Notes: generated from the sequence alone by a model not told the origin. Counted from the first letter of the stretch, positions 43,993 to 55,001 are shown. The stretch: DNA of 64,000 nucleotides from Oceanobacillus bengalensis (GCF_003628445.1 NZ_RBZO01000015.1:1-64000); one strand, 5' to 3'. Numbers and translations: made by a program.

Positions 43993-45827
43993 CGGTTCCC
44001 CCTCCGCTTTTGACTCATAAGCGGAAGTGTAAAGAGAATTGTAGTCCCTTTACCTTCTTTACTTTTTGCCCATATCTTCCCGTGATGCGCTTCTACTAAT
44101 TCTTTCGTAATGGCTAATCCTAGCCCTGTTCCACCGAGCTTTCTTGTTCTCGCTCTATCCGCCCTGTAGAATCGTTCAAATATTTTTTCCAGCTTATCAT
44201 AAGCTATACCTATTCCTTGGTCCTGAACACTTACTAAAAGGAAGTGGCGTTTATTCTCTACCTTTAATCGGATTTCTCCACCTTCTGGAGAATATTTAAT
44301 GGCATTAGAAATAATATTATCGAGCACTTGTGTCATTTTATCCTTATCAATCCAAACGTTTAATTTACCGGATTTTGGTAATTCACGTTTTAAGGTAATA
44401 TGTTCTGGGATACTAATTTCAAGACGATCAACAACTTGGTGGAAATACTCAATAAACTCTGTACGCTCCTTGTGCATTGGATATTCATCAGCATCCATTT
44501 TAGATAACTGTAATAGATCATTGACCATTCGAATCATACGGTCTGTCTCATTTTGAGCAACCCCTAAGAATTTGGGAGCAATATCCTTATCTTCCCAAGC
44601 TCCGTCAGTCAGTGCCTCTATATAGCTCTTCATTGTTGTAAGTGGTGTTCTAAGTTCATGTGAGACATTCGATACAAAGTCCCGTCGTTCTTGTTCAATT
44701 TTCTCTTGTTCTGTGACATCACTTAATACCGCAATAAACCCGGTAATCTCTTCCTCATCGTCTAGAACATTCGAGAAGCTTGCGCGTAATAAAAATAGCT
44801 CATCATCTTCACTGAAATCAATGATCATGGATCCCGAATCTTGAAGAGCTGTAATATCAACGATACGATCTTCTAGTTGTAATACATCTAATAAGTAATC
44901 TCCAATTAGATCATCTGGGTTTTGGCTAATCAGTCTTCCAGCTGCTTCATTCATGAGTGTAATCGCCCCTGAATTATCGATAGCAATTACCCCATCTGAC
45001 ATATTGGATAGGACCGAACTCAGTTTCCTTCGTTCTTCTTCAATCGTTGCATAGGAATGTTTCAAGCGTCCATTTAAATCATTGAAAGTCTCTGCAAGCT
45101 GACCAATTTCGTCCTTACCATATATATTAACCTTTTTCGTGAAATCCCCTTTAGCCATGGTCTGTGCTTGCCTTCGCATTTCCTTTATTGGTTTTGTAAT
45201 GGTTCTAGCTACCAATATACCTAAAAATGCCGCAACACTTATAGCCAATATGGAACCTCTCAGGAATATTCCACTTATTTCCTCTAATTGATCATAAACA
45301 CTTTGAATGAGGGCTTCAACGTAAATAACACCAACAACAATATCGCCATCATTATAAAGCGGCAAAGCTTGTATATATAATAATTCTTCATTTTCTTGAT
45401 CCCACTTAACGTCTGGGTCAGGTGGATTGAAGAAGAGAGCATTTTCAATAATCTTCCTTGTTGCTTTCTTTCCAACATCTCCTCGGTCATTAATATCATT
45501 TGTGGCTAGTATCCTCCCTTGATTATTAATCACCTGTATACTCGTCGTTGTGGAATTTATATTAATTTCATCAACGATTTGCTGGACCTCTTCTCCTAAT
45601 GACAATCCTTCCAAGACGTCATTATGTTCTCTACTAAAGGCTTGTTCTAAATTGTAACTTAGCAACTCCATCCGATCATCTATCGAATCGGTGAAGTTCT
45701 CCATTAGATTATCTCTCAACTCTGACATAAAAAATGAACCAATTAATTGCATTGCTAAGATTAATAATAAAATATAAATAATAATAAATTTTAATTGGAT
45801 CGAACGAAAAAAACCGACTTTACTCAT
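43989..45827 (-). CDS. walK: Cell-wall sensor histidine kinase WalK
   Basis: The protein has 612 residues. It has a first membrane helix (about 12-32), an extracellular Cache-type sensor domain, a second helix (about 185-207), HAMP, a PAS domain (about 265-370), HisKA with phosphoacceptor H390 in SHELRTPLTT, and HATPase_c with DQGIGI and GTGLGLAI. This is the essential WalRK system controlling cell-wall hydrolases. The gene begins 6 bp behind walR and overlaps yycH. Confidence 0.96.
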   Translation of the reverse strand: MSKVGFFRSIQLKFIIIYILLLILAMQLIGSFFMSELRDNLMENFTDSIDDRMELLSYNLEQAFSREHNDVLEGLSLGEEVQQIVDEININSTTTSIQVINNQGRILATNDINDRGDVGKKATRKIIENALFFNPPDPDVKWDQENEELLYIQALPLYNDGDIVVGVIYVEALIQSVYDQLEEISGIFLRGSILAISVAAFLGILVARTITKPIKEMRRQAQTMAKGDFTKKVNIYGKDEIGQLAETFNDLNGRLKHSYATIEEERRKLSSVLSNMSDGVIAIDNSGAITLMNEAAGRLISQNPDDLIGDYLLDVLQLEDRIVDITALQDSGSMIIDFSEDDELFLLRASFSNVLDDEEEITGFIAVLSDVTEQEKIEQERRDFVSNVSHELRTPLTTMKSYIEALTDGAWEDKDIAPKFLGVAQNETDRMIRMVNDLLQLSKMDADEYPMHKERTEFIEYFHQVVDRLEISIPEHITLKRELPKSGKLNVWIDKDKMTQVLDNIISNAIKYSPEGGEIRLKVENKRHFLLVSVQDQGIGIAYDKLEKIFERFYRADRARTRKLGGTGLGLAITKELVEAHHGKIWAKSKEGKGTTILFTLPLMSQKRRGNR

Positions 45828-45833
45828 CCAAAT

Positions 45834-46535
45834 TTACTCCTGTTCAGGATTACGCAAATAATAGCCGACCCCACGTCTTGTTACAATCCACGTAGGGTTA
45901 CTTGGATTTTCTTCAATTTTTTCACGTAACCTTCGTACCGTAACATCTACCGTTCGAACATCTCCAAAATAGTCATAACCCCACACCGTTTCAAGTAAGT
46001 TCTCACGTGTCATTACTTGTCCAATATGACGGGCCAAATAATGAAGTAGTTCAAACTCACGGTGTGTGAGTTCAATTTGGACACCATCTCTCGACACAAC
46101 ATATGCATCCGGATGAACTGTCAAGTTGCCAATCACAATATCCTTTGTTTCTTTCGTAGACTCTTCAGGAACTTGTCGTCTCCGTAGATTAGCTTTCACT
46201 CTTGCAATCAATTCCCTGTTACTAAAAGGCTTAGTTACATAGTCATCGGCTCCGAGTTCCAGCCCCAACACCTTATCAATCTCAGAGTCCTTTGCAGTTA
46301 ACATGATAATCGGCATCGTCTGCGTTTTCCTTATTTCTCTGAGTACTTCATTCCCATCTTTGTTAGGGAGCATGACATCTAATAAGATCAATTCAGGCTT
46401 TTCACCTTGAGCTAGTTGAATGGCCTCATCACCATCATAAGCACAAATCACCTGATACCCTTCTTTTTCCAAATTAAACTTCAATATATCTGCAATTGGT
46501 TGTTCATCATCTACAACTAAGATTTTCTGACTCAT
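45834..46535 (-). CDS. walR: Cell-wall response regulator WalR
   Basis: The protein has 233 residues of the OmpR/PhoB class. D9-D10 and phosphoacceptor D53 (LILLDVMLP) form the receiver site, and a winged-helix output domain ends the protein ([15 protein letters not shown]). It controls autolysin and wall-synthesis genes. I start at the ATG at 46535, which has AAGGAAG eight bases upstream; a GTG at 46544 would overlap that site. It is the first gene of the operon. Confidence 0.96.
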   Translation of the reverse strand: MSQKILVVDDEQPIADILKFNLEKEGYQVICAYDGDEAIQLAQGEKPELILLDVMLPNKDGNEVLREIRKTQTMPIIMLTAKDSEIDKVLGLELGADDYVTKPFSNRELIARVKANLRRRQVPEESTKETKDIVIGNLTVHPDAYVVSRDGVQIELTHREFELLHYLARHIGQVMTRENLLETVWGYDYFGDVRTVDVTVRRLREKIEENPSNPTWIVTRRGVGYYLRNPEQE

Positions 46536-46679
46536 TATCGTCACTTCCTTTTCACCATTGCTACTTCTATTTTATCGTAAATTAATCAATCTGTCTTTAC
46601 CTGCAATAATTCGCCAAAGCTGATGGGAAATCCTGCTTTTTTGTATATTCCCCCAAATAACGGAATTTGTACCTATAAC

Positions 46680-46715
46680 AAAAAGAAAGAAGGCAAATAA
46701 TTCCTTCCTTCTTTC
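46680..46715 (-). terminator. Terminator of the M23 peptidase gene
   Basis: GAAAGAAGG (46685-46693) pairs with CCTTCTTTC (46707-46715), followed on the minus strand by TTTTT. Confidence 0.75.
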
Positions 46716-46731
46716 GTGTTACCTGAATTTA

Positions 46732-48186
46732 TTAAAGATAATCTAATGGGTTTTGTAATACACCATCTTTGTATAATTCAAAATGTAAGTGGATTCCAGT
46801 TGAGTTGCCTGTTGAACCCATTATTCCTATCTTTTTCCCTTTTTCAACGGTTTGGCCCACTGAAACATCAATTGATGAAAGATGTGCATAGATGGTTTTC
46901 ATTCCATTATTATGGTTTATAACGATTCTATTACCAAAACCGCCTAGATAACCAGCTGATTCAACCACACCGTTGTCTGCAGCTAATATATTCCGATTTG
47001 ATGGCCTCGCTATATCAATCCCCTTATGCATTCTTCCCCAGCGCTCACCTACATGGCTAGAAATATAGCCTCCAACAGCTGGCCAAGAAAATTCACCTGT
47101 GCCTCTAGATGGGATTACCTTCGTTCCTTTAACAATAACTTTCTTTACCGCTTCTGATTCAATATTTCCTTCTATAATATCTTTCTTTGTTTGTTTTCCG
47201 TTTACTTTTTCAATTGCATAAAGAACTTCTTTGGTGCCGTCTTGTCCTTCTTGTCTAACTTCTTCTTCTCCTTTGTAAAGGTCATCCGATTCTATAATCT
47301 CCGTTTCGTATGGAATCGTCTCTTTCGCACGTTTTTCTTCCTTTACAATTACATGAACAAATGGCTTATAATCCATTACATTAATTTCCTGACCAATTTG
47401 TATTACCGAATCTTTTGTAAGCTCCGGATTTAAATCAAAAAGTCTATCCGTTGATAAGTCATAGCTACCCGCTATAGCACCAAGAACTTCTCCTTCTTGT
47501 ACGGTGTGGACTTTTTCTTCAAGTGTTCCTTTCTCAAGCAATGTTATTCCTTGTTCGATTGACATAACTTCACTAGGTAGTGATTTCCCTTTATTTATAG
47601 ATACTCCCTCAGAAAGAATGACATCTTTAACTAACGTTTCGCCAGGTTCAAGAGAAACATCATCTTGCTGTTTGTCTACTTCAATTTCTTCGAGTATCGC
47701 TTCATCTACATATTTCATTTTATATAATCTGATGACCTCATCTGCAGATTCTTTATCATGGAAATAGCCAATCGTTTCATCTGCTATCTTCAGTTCAAAT
47801 ACATCCGCCATCACGGTGACCTCTTGCTTTAAAGCCTCTGCTACCTTATCATTGTTGTATGACGGGTTAAATACCTTTTCAGAAATTAAATCTATATCTT
47901 CTCCGATAATTAGATTAGTATTTTCATAGTTTTCCTTCGCTTCATCAAGCTTATCTGTCATTATGTTTTCAGCAATATCTTGATTATTCACCTTTCCAAT
48001 ATGCTCACCATCTACATATACATGAAAAATGGTCTCAAGATTAGATACTTCCTCTGCATAAGCAGTATTTATTGTTAATCCAAGCCCTAAACATGTCGTC
48101 ATAGCAATCGTCTTTACGAATCCAAATTTCGTCATTTTTCGCATATTTCCCGCAGTTTTTTCTCCACTGGTATGTAAATAAGACAT
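46732..48186 (-). CDS. M23 peptidoglycan endopeptidase with LysM and G5 domains
   Basis: The protein is about 484 residues. A signal peptide ends near AYAEE. Then come a helical N-terminal region, a LysM segment (VHTVQEGEVLGAIAGSYDLS), a G5-like segment (ETIPYETEIIESDD) and the C-terminal M23 zinc peptidase with HKGIDIA, GNRIVINH and HLHFE. It cuts peptidoglycan cross-bridges outside the cell. It sits just upstream of walR and such genes are typical WalR targets. I start at the ATG at 48186, with AAAGGAG upstream, instead of 48228. Confidence 0.9.
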   Translation of the reverse strand: MSYLHTSGEKTAGNMRKMTKFGFVKTIAMTTCLGLGLTINTAYAEEVSNLETIFHVYVDGEHIGKVNNQDIAENIMTDKLDEAKENYENTNLIIGEDIDLISEKVFNPSYNNDKVAEALKQEVTVMADVFELKIADETIGYFHDKESADEVIRLYKMKYVDEAILEEIEVDKQQDDVSLEPGETLVKDVILSEGVSINKGKSLPSEVMSIEQGITLLEKGTLEEKVHTVQEGEVLGAIAGSYDLSTDRLFDLNPELTKDSVIQIGQEINVMDYKPFVHVIVKEEKRAKETIPYETEIIESDDLYKGEEEVRQEGQDGTKEVLYAIEKVNGKQTKKDIIEGNIESEAVKKVIVKGTKVIPSRGTGEFSWPAVGGYISSHVGERWGRMHKGIDIARPSNRNILAADNGVVESAGYLGGFGNRIVINHNNGMKTIYAHLSSIDVSVGQTVEKGKKIGIMGSTGNSTGIHLHFELYKDGVLQNPLDYL

Positions 48187-48279
48187 AAATTGTACTCCTT
48201 TGTATCTATTAACAGATTCATTTTCCACCTATTAAATCCTAACATAGGTAGATTTAATTAGAAATAACTTACCTAGAAA

Positions 48280-48317
48280 TGTAATAAAATTGTATTATTG
48301 TCTCCATTTTTTAACAA
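48280..48317 (-). promoter_or_regulatory. Promoter of the M23 gene, with a WalR-box-like direct repeat over the -10
   Basis: On the minus strand TTGTTA (48312-48317) and TACAAT (48289-48294) are 17 bp apart. On the plus strand TGTAAT-5-TGTATT (48280-48296) resembles the WalR box TGTWAH-N5-TGTWAH with one mismatch. Its orientation is opposite to the gene, so the box is weak evidence. Confidence 0.45.
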
Positions 48318-48345
48318 TGTTTTCTAAAATACAAGCAATTCAAAC

Positions 48346-48375
48346 AAAAAAAGACGCCTAGAATCGAAGCGCCTT
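48346..48375 (-). terminator. Weak terminator after purA
   Basis: On the minus strand AGGCGC and GCGTCT pair (one G-U) and are followed by TTTTTTTG. Confidence 0.55.
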
Positions 48376-48393
48376 TACAGATACATATTATAC

Positions 48394-49683
48394 TTACGAA
48401 CGATATACACTTCTAACGACATTTGTCTGCGTGCGATCAGGACCAACAGAAAAGATTGATAAAGGTATTTCTGTTAATTGTGCGATACGTTCTAAGTAAT
48501 GACGAGCATTTACAGGTAATTCATTTATACTTTTCACACCTGTAATATCTTCTGTCCAACCAGGCATTTCCTCATATACAGGTTCACATTCCGCTAACAC
48601 TTTCAAGCTAGCAGGGAATTCCTTTATGATATCCCCTTTATAACGATATGCTACACAAATTTTTAACGCCTCAATACCAGTTAGTACATCCAATGAATTC
48701 AAAGATAGATCGGTAATGCCACTTACACGACGTGCATGTCTTACTACAACACTATCAAACCAGCCAACACGACGCGCTCTACCAGTAGTTGTTCCATACT
48801 CACGGCCAACTTCGCGAATTTGGTTCCCAATTTCGTCATGTAATTCAGTTGGAAATGGGCCATCTCCAACACGAGTTGTATATGCTTTTGACACGCCAAC
48901 AACATGATTTATTTTTGTTGGGCCTACCCCAGAACCAATAGTAACACCACCTGCAATTGGGTTTGAAGAAGTTACAAACGGATATGTTCCTTGGTCAATA
49001 TCGAGCATAACACCTTGAGCACCTTCGAATAATACACGGCGGCCCGCATCAAGTGCATCATTTAGTACGACCGAAGTATCACAAACATAAGGTGCCATCT
49101 TCCTACCGTATTCAAAATACTCCTGCAGGATGTCCTCTACTTGCATTGCCTGGGCTTCATAAACCTTTTCAAATAAACGATTTTTCTCTTTTACATTTTG
49201 CTCTAATTTTTCTCGAAATGCGGATTTATCCATTAAATCTGCAACACGAATTCCCACCCGTGCTGCCTTATCCATATATGCAGGTCCAATTCCCTTTTTC
49301 GTTGTACCAATCTTATTTCTGCCTTTTTCTTCTTCTTGTAACATATCTAACTGCAAGTGGTAAGGCAAAATAACGTGAGCACGATTACTAATACGAAGAT
49401 TATCCGCCCGAATATTACGTTCATGTAAGTACGATATTTCTTGGACGAAAGCCTTTGGATCAATTACCATTCCATTACCCAATACACAAATCTTATCTTC
49501 AAAAAATATTCCAGATGGGATTAAATGTAGTTTGTACGTAACATCATCAAATTTAATGGTATGTCCAGCATTGTTACCACCTTGATAACGAGCAACGACT
49601 TCAGCATTTTGCGATAGAAAGTCAGTAATCTTCCCTTTTCCTTCATCGCCCCACTGTGTTCCAACTACAACTACTGAGGACAT
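48394..49683 (-). CDS. purA: Adenylosuccinate synthetase
   Basis: The protein has 429 residues, the normal length. It converts IMP, aspartate and GTP to adenylosuccinate. The P-loop-like GDEGKGK (residues 13-19), GNNAGHT, the IMP-loop TSSNPIAGG and [13 protein letters not shown] are intact. Single gene, controlled by a promoter with PurR-type boxes at 49735-49807. The ATG has GGAGGTG upstream. Confidence 0.97.
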   Translation of the reverse strand: MSSVVVVGTQWGDEGKGKITDFLSQNAEVVARYQGGNNAGHTIKFDDVTYKLHLIPSGIFFEDKICVLGNGMVIDPKAFVQEISYLHERNIRADNLRISNRAHVILPYHLQLDMLQEEEKGRNKIGTTKKGIGPAYMDKAARVGIRVADLMDKSAFREKLEQNVKEKNRLFEKVYEAQAMQVEDILQEYFEYGRKMAPYVCDTSVVLNDALDAGRRVLFEGAQGVMLDIDQGTYPFVTSSNPIAGGVTIGSGVGPTKINHVVGVSKAYTTRVGDGPFPTELHDEIGNQIREVGREYGTTTGRARRVGWFDSVVVRHARRVSGITDLSLNSLDVLTGIEALKICVAYRYKGDIIKEFPASLKVLAECEPVYEEMPGWTEDITGVKSINELPVNARHYLERIAQLTEIPLSIFSVGPDRTQTNVVRSVYRS

Positions 49684-49734
49684 TGTGCACCTCCACTGTA
49701 TTTTTAAAGTATGATTTTATTAATAACTACAATA

Positions 49735-49807
49735 ATTTTAACAATGGCTAAAACAGATGTCAACACAAAAGACGAACGATTATCTCAAAAAGATTGTTAA
49801 TGTACGG
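49735..49807 (-). promoter_or_regulatory. purA promoter and candidate paired PurBoxes
   Basis: Minus-strand TTGACA (49758-49763) and TAAAAT (49735-49740) are 17 bp apart. Upstream, CGAAC (49773-49777, plus strand) and CCGTACATT (49799-49807, minus strand) lie in the inverted arrangement of the paired PurBoxes (core CCGAACWWT). Each has one or two mismatches. PurR control of purA is known in B. subtilis. Confidence 0.5.
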
Positions 49808-49915
49808 ATAAATATTTTATTTCCTTATTTAGGTGATACGAAGCAGAATAATTTAAGCCGTTAAACAAATAATAGGTTAAAAGCTTAAACGGTGTTAGAT
49901 ATACGAGGTGAAAGA

Positions 49916-50536
49916 ATGTCTTTAAATGAACCTAGACTATCCATTGCATTAGCGAATAAATTAAAAAGCAATCTAGAGAACTTATCATTTGAGATAAATC
50001 AATTAGTACATACGGTGGATCAGAAGAAATCTAATTTACTCAATGAATTTGAAGAGATCCATCATCTTTTTCATGATGTTCAGGTAAGCACTGCATCCTA
50101 TTACTTAAAATCTTACTTAGCACCGTTTACAGAACAGTTTGAGGTAATATCTATCGCTATCCAACATTTATCTGAACGGAATCATGGAGCTTTAATTGTT
50201 ATTCAACGTAAAGACAACCTTGAAAATTTCGTTCATTCTGGTATTCCTATTCATGCTAAACTAACCTTTCCACTTCTAGAAACCATCTTTTATAGGAATA
50301 GTCCATTACATGATGGTGCTGTATTAATATGTAACGATAAAATCATCTCTGCTTCTAATGTTTTGCCAGTATCCGATCATAAAGTTGGTATGAAAAAGCT
50401 TGGAACAAGACACCGTGCTGGTATCGGATTATCTGAGCAAACTGATGCGCTTGTTCTAATTGTTTCAGAGGAAACTGGGAAAGCTTCCTTTGCACTTGGA
50501 GGGAATTTATATCCGATAATGATGAAAGGACTGTAA
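49916..50536 (+). CDS. cdaS: Diadenylate cyclase, CdaS-like (spore-type)
   Basis: The protein has about 206 residues, the size of B. subtilis CdaS (207). Two N-terminal helices (autoinhibitory in CdaS, residues about 5-55) precede the DAC domain with SPLHDGAVLI and GTRHRAGIGLSE, the DGA and RHR motifs that bind ATP. It makes c-di-AMP from two ATP. I start at ATG 49916 with GAGGTGAAAG upstream. The c-di-AMP phosphodiesterase gdpP lies 2.5 kb away. Confidence 0.88.
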   Translation: MSLNEPRLSIALANKLKSNLENLSFEINQLVHTVDQKKSNLLNEFEEIHHLFHDVQVSTASYYLKSYLAPFTEQFEVISIAIQHLSERNHGALIVIQRKDNLENFVHSGIPIHAKLTFPLLETIFYRNSPLHDGAVLICNDKIISASNVLPVSDHKVGMKKLGTRHRAGIGLSEQTDALVLIVSEETGKASFALGGNLYPIMMKGL

Positions 50537-50600
50537 ATAGGCTCTTATCGAATTGATTGTCGCTATTGATATAAAATGCGCAATAAGTGCTTTGTTGATT

Positions 50601-50730
50601 TCCGCTCCGAGCAGCCAGTACGCTTTCCGCGGGCACGGCCTCAGCCTCCAAAGAAGCAAAGAGCGCTTCTTCTGGAGTCTTCGGACACGTGCTTTTCCCG
50701 CAGGAGTCGACTGGCGGCCCTCCGCTCCAA
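50601..50730 (+). repeat. GC-rich intergenic repeat, part A, copy 1
   Basis: It contains CGCTTTCCGCGGGCACGGCC, a hairpin with AAGAAGC/GCTTCTT arms, then CTTCGGACACGTGCTTTTCC and CGCAGGAGTC. Copy 2 is at 63181-63300. It also resembles part B read on the other strand. The large GC-rich frames predicted here are artefacts of the repeat. Confidence 0.8.
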
Positions 50731-50783
50731 TCAACCACATACTAGCAATAACATTATTAGTAAGTTGAATAGCACAATCCTAG

Positions 50784-50902
50784 TGGAGGCAATACACGTA
50801 GACTTCTGCGGGAGGACAGGCCTAGGTGAGACTACGTAGTGCGTTAGCACGGAGTAGGCTCACCAGCCGCCCGCGAAAAGCGAAGTGTATTGCCGGAACG
50901 GT
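50784..50902 (-). repeat. GC-rich intergenic repeat, part B, copy 1
   Basis: It begins GGAGGCAATACACGTAGAC and ends GAAGTGTATTGCCGGAACGG, so its ends pair (GGCAATACAC/GTGTATTGCC). Internally GGTGAG/CTCACC and GTGC/GCAC form further stems. Copy 2 is at 63373-63493. The stretch 50537-51028 holds only parts A and B and the dnaB terminator. Confidence 0.8.
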
Positions 50903-50998
50903 CGAAGATGTACTATCTCAATTACTGCGCATTTTATATCTTTTACGTCACAGCTCAATCTTGTAAAAGATAAATATCTATTAAAAATAGACACAAAA

Positions 50999-51024
50999 AG
51001 AACAGCCCAAATTTAGGCTGTTCT
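50999..51024 (-). terminator. Terminator of dnaB
   Basis: AGAACAGCC (50999-51007) and GGCTGTTCT (51016-51024) pair perfectly, followed on the minus strand by TTTTTGTG. Confidence 0.9.
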
Positions 51025-51028
51025 CATT

Positions 51029-52396
51029 CTAGGCAGGTACAGGCGGTACATCACTATTCTGATAGCGGTGGTCCAAATCTACAAATTTATTATATTCTTT
51101 TACAAAAGCTAACTCCACAGTTCCTGTTGGACCATTACGTTGTTTTGATATAATGATTTCTATAATATTCTGTTTCTCTGATTCTTTATCATAGTAGTCA
51201 TCACGATATAGGAATCCAACAATATCAGCATCCTGCTCAATACTTCCTGATTCACGTAAATCAGACATCATTGGTCGTTTATCTTGACGTTGTTCTACTC
51301 CACGTGAAAGCTGTGATAATGCAATTAGTGGTACTTGTAATTCACGAGCTAATCCTTTTAGTTGACGAGAAATCTCTGAAACTTCTTGTTGGCGGTTTTC
51401 TTTTGAATTGGCACTTCCTTGTATTAACTGCAAATAGTCAATCAAAATCATGCCTAAACCATGCTCTTGTTTTAATCTACGACATTTAGAGCGTATTTCG
51501 TTTACACGTATCCCTGGTGAGTCATCAATGTAAATCCCAGCATTCGATAAAGAACCCATCGCCATTGTTAACCTACTCCAGTCCTCCGCTTCTAATTGTC
51601 CATTACGAAGTCGTTGTGCATCAATATTCCCTTCCGCACAAAGCATACGTTGAACGAGTTGGTCAGCACCCATTTCTAAACTAAAAATAGCAACATTCGT
51701 ATCTGTATTTACGGCAACATTTTGTGCGACATTAAGTGCAAATGCTGTTTTACCTACAGATGGCCGAGCTGCGATAATAATGAGGTCATTCTGCTGGAAT
51801 CCAGACGTTATTTTATCTAAATCATGGAAACCAGTTGGAACACCCGTTACATCACCAGTTTGTTCATGAAGCTGCTCAATTTTATCATAAACATCAATTA
51901 GTACATCTTTAATGGATTTAAAAGCTCCAGAATTTTTCTTTCCAGATACTTCTAAAATTCCCTTTTCTGCCTCACTTAGTACATCTTCTACTTCATCTTC
52001 TCTTTCAAAACCAGCAGTAACAATATCTGTTGCTGTACGAATTAATCTTCGGAGCAATGCCTTTTCTTCTACTATTTTACAATAATACTCAATATTAGCA
52101 GCAGTAGGCACACTTTCTGCAATTTGAGTAAGGTATGCGACCCCTCCAACTTCTGGAAGTTGTTTCACATCATTTAAATAGGTTGTAATGGTAACAACAT
52201 CTATTGGTTCACCACGGTCAGATAGTTTCATCATTGCTGCAAAGATCCGTTGATGACTTGCACGATAGAAATCCTCTGCAACTAATAATTCTGAAGCAGT
52301 AGAGAACGCCTCAGGTTCTAAAAATATGGCACCAATAACGGACTGCTCTGCTTCTAAATTATGCGGTGGTGTACGATCATTTAATGATTGATTCAT
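51029..52396 (-). CDS. dnaB: Replicative DNA helicase DnaB
   Basis: The protein has 455 residues (the gene is called dnaC in B. subtilis). The N-terminal collar domain (PPHNLEAEQSVIGAIFL) is followed by a RecA-like motor with Walker A ARPSVGKT, Walker B MILIDYLQL and QLSRGVEQR. It unwinds DNA ahead of the replication fork as a hexamer. It is intact and near the origin. The gap to rplI is 153 bp with no other gene. Confidence 0.96.
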   Translation of the reverse strand: MNQSLNDRTPPHNLEAEQSVIGAIFLEPEAFSTASELLVAEDFYRASHQRIFAAMMKLSDRGEPIDVVTITTYLNDVKQLPEVGGVAYLTQIAESVPTAANIEYYCKIVEEKALLRRLIRTATDIVTAGFEREDEVEDVLSEAEKGILEVSGKKNSGAFKSIKDVLIDVYDKIEQLHEQTGDVTGVPTGFHDLDKITSGFQQNDLIIIAARPSVGKTAFALNVAQNVAVNTDTNVAIFSLEMGADQLVQRMLCAEGNIDAQRLRNGQLEAEDWSRLTMAMGSLSNAGIYIDDSPGIRVNEIRSKCRRLKQEHGLGMILIDYLQLIQGSANSKENRQQEVSEISRQLKGLARELQVPLIALSQLSRGVEQRQDKRPMMSDLRESGSIEQDADIVGFLYRDDYYDKESEKQNIIEIIISKQRNGPTGTVELAFVKEYNKFVDLDHRYQNSDVPPVPA

Positions 52397-52549
52397 TTAT
52401 ATCTCCCCTTTGCCTAAGAAGGACTCGAGTAATAGTCTGAGGTTTACATGAAGGTTTATGAATTGAAGCGTAACTACGACCTGAAAAGTAGAAGAAATCG
52501 GCAATTTCCCATACCGATTCCTTACTACATATTACATCTATTAAAATAC

Positions 52550-52996
52550 TTATTTCTCTTCAACATGAACTTTAATTACTCCCGATACTTCATTATGGAG
52601 CTTCACTGGTACATTGGTAAAACCTAATGCACGAATCGGTTGTGCTAAATCCATTTTTCGCTTATCAATTTTAATTCCTTGTTGTTTCTCAAGTGTTTCG
52701 GCTATCTGTTTACTTGTAATGGAACCAAATAAACGTCCACCATCACCTGCTTTTGCTTTAATTTCTACAGTAAGACTAGCTAACTTTTCCTTTAATTGGA
52801 TTGCCTCATCTTTTTCCTTTTGTTCGAGTTCTGCATCTTTACGTTTCTTTGCATCTAATACTTTTAGGCTTCCAGTAGTTGCTTCTTCCGCTAATTTATT
52901 TTTCAATAAATAATTACGAGCATATCCATCAGAAACGTTTTTAACTTCGCCTTTTTTCCCCTTGCCTTTAACATCCTTTAGAAAAATAACTTTCAT
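52550..52996 (-). CDS. rplI: 50S ribosomal protein L9
   Basis: The protein has 148 residues, normal length. The N-terminal [20 protein letters not shown] and GYARNYLL are the L9 signature, followed by a long helix and a C-terminal rRNA-binding domain ([14 protein letters not shown]). Its start overlaps the gdpP stop by 1 base (TAATG), as in B. subtilis yybT-rplI. Confidence 0.97.
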   Translation of the reverse strand: MKVIFLKDVKGKGKKGEVKNVSDGYARNYLLKNKLAEEATTGSLKVLDAKKRKDAELEQKEKDEAIQLKEKLASLTVEIKAKAGDGGRLFGSITSKQIAETLEKQQGIKIDKRKMDLAQPIRALGFTNVPVKLHNEVSGVIKVHVEEK

Positions 52997-54966
52997 TACG
53001 TTTCTCTCCCTTCAAAATACTCTTCAAGAATTTGTTTTAACAAGACTTCTACCTCGACAAGGCTTGTATCTTCTATTTGTGTGGCAGCATTCGTTAAATG
53101 TCCTCCGCCATTCATCTTTTCCATAACAACTTGGACATTCACTTCACCAAGTGACCTTGCACTTATTCCTATTTTACCATCTTCTCTTTCAGAAATAACG
53201 AATGAGGCATTTATTCCACTCATCGTAAGTAATGTATCAGCTGCTTGTGCAATAAGTACAGGACCATACGTTATACCAGAATCAGCTTTTGAAATGGCAA
53301 CAGAATCCCTATACACTTCGGCACGCTCAATTAACTTACTCCGCTTGATATACAGGTCTAAATCTTCCTTCATAAATTTCTGTACAAGTACGGTATCCGC
53401 ACCTTTAGATCGCAAATAAGAAGCAGCATCAAATGTCCTTGATCCAGTACGCAATGTGAAGCTTTTCGTATCAACGATAATTCCAGCTAGTAATGCTGTT
53501 GCCTCGAGCATTTTTAACTTTAATCCTTTAGGTTGATATTCTAGTAATTCCGTTACTAACTCAGCAGTAGATGATGCATAAGGCTCCATGTATACCAATG
53601 TGGGGTTATCAATAAAATCTTCTCCCCTGCGATGGTGGTCAATGACAACCTTATAATCTGTCTTATTTAAAAGACTGGCATCAGCAACCATACTTGGTTT
53701 ATGTGTATCAACAACGACCACCAAACTTTGACTCGTCACTATTTCTTCAGCTTCAAACGGTTCAATAAAGTGCTGCCATACCTCACTATCAGCCTTAAGT
53801 GCTTCAATAAGCCGATACACACCCGTATCGATATCATCTGGGTCTACAACGATATAACCATTTACATTATTCGTCCTTGCAATATTTAAAATACCAATTG
53901 CAGCACCAATCGAATCCATATCAGGTGACTTGTGTCCCATAATAATAATGTTGTCACTAGCCCTAATAAGCTCTGTTAACGCGTGTGAAATAACCCTTGC
54001 CCTTACTCTGGTTCGTTTCTCCATTGGATTTGTTTTCCCACCATAGAAACGAACCTTACCATTATCATTCTTAATTGCGACTTGGTCACCACCACGCCCT
54101 AGCGCTAAATCTAAGCTTGTTTGCGCTAGTTCACCTAATGCAGGAAGTTGCAATTCCCCTGTCCCAACACCAATACTTAGTGTGACTGGATTATTCTGTT
54201 CGCCGTTCATTTCTCTAACTTCATCAAGAATATCAAATTTTACCTTTTCAAGATTTTGTAAAATTTTCTTGGTACCTACAGCGAGAAACCTTTCTTGTGA
54301 TGTTCGTTTTAAATATAAACCATAATCACTCGCCCATTTATTTAGTACCGATGTAACTTCTGAGTTCAACTGGCTTTTAGCTGTATCATCCATGTTTTGC
54401 GTGATTTCTTCATAATTATCTAGGAATATAAAAGCTAAAACCGTTTGATCATTCTCATATAACGTCTCTAATTCAATTTGTTCTGTACGATCTAAGAGAT
54501 ACAATAGACGTTCTTCTTTTTTTACGAGGACTAGAAATTTAACATCATCAATTTCTATCCATACTTCCTCTTTATTTTCCTTTATCATTGGAATTAACGT
54601 TTCAGATAGAATATGAAGTGATTCACCAACAAGGGAATCTTCCCCAGTAAATTTATTCATATACGGATTTGACCAGTCAATCTGATAATCATCATTGTAT
54701 AAAATAATTCCAAAGGGCATTTCTAATAACGCTTCTTCGCCTACTTTTTTTATTCGATGTGAAATTGCAGAAATATATGCCTCTGTTTTATCAAGTAGTG
54801 CTTTTTCTGTTTTCACAGTATAATAAAAAGATGCTGCTAAGAGAGGTGTCATAATAATCCCTAGCACCCATTCAAGATACCATATAAACGCTAAGAGAAT
54901 AATGGATAAGATGTAAATTACCCATAAATGCCTGCTAAGTGTAGGCTTTCTCTGAATATCTGGCAT
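52996..54966 (-). CDS. gdpP: c-di-AMP phosphodiesterase GdpP
   Basis: The protein has 656 residues. Two membrane helices (about 12-55) are followed by a PAS domain (about 80-150), a degenerate GGDEF domain (170-300, SIGVGTGE) and a DHH/DHHA1 phosphodiesterase with [15 protein letters not shown] and DHHRRGED. It hydrolyses c-di-AMP to pApA. It is co-transcribed with yybS and rplI. Together with cdaS at 49.9 kb, both synthesis and breakdown of c-di-AMP are encoded here. Confidence 0.95.
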   Translation of the reverse strand: MPDIQRKPTLSRHLWVIYILSIILLAFIWYLEWVLGIIMTPLLAASFYYTVKTEKALLDKTEAYISAISHRIKKVGEEALLEMPFGIILYNDDYQIDWSNPYMNKFTGEDSLVGESLHILSETLIPMIKENKEEVWIEIDDVKFLVLVKKEERLLYLLDRTEQIELETLYENDQTVLAFIFLDNYEEITQNMDDTAKSQLNSEVTSVLNKWASDYGLYLKRTSQERFLAVGTKKILQNLEKVKFDILDEVREMNGEQNNPVTLSIGVGTGELQLPALGELAQTSLDLALGRGGDQVAIKNDNGKVRFYGGKTNPMEKRTRVRARVISHALTELIRASDNIIIMGHKSPDMDSIGAAIGILNIARTNNVNGYIVVDPDDIDTGVYRLIEALKADSEVWQHFIEPFEAEEIVTSQSLVVVVDTHKPSMVADASLLNKTDYKVVIDHHRRGEDFIDNPTLVYMEPYASSTAELVTELLEYQPKGLKLKMLEATALLAGIIVDTKSFTLRTGSRTFDAASYLRSKGADTVLVQKFMKEDLDLYIKRSKLIERAEVYRDSVAISKADSGITYGPVLIAQAADTLLTMSGINASFVISEREDGKIGISARSLGEVNVQVVMEKMNGGGHLTNAATQIEDTSLVEVEVLLKQILEEYFEGRET

Positions 54967-55001
54967 ATTTTTCAGCTCCTATAAAGCACCAGCTTTGCCT
55001 A

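Noticed and set aside
50355-50839. Several GC-rich frames after cdaS
   Set aside because: They lie in the non-coding repeat A or antisense to cdaS; none has a start signal.
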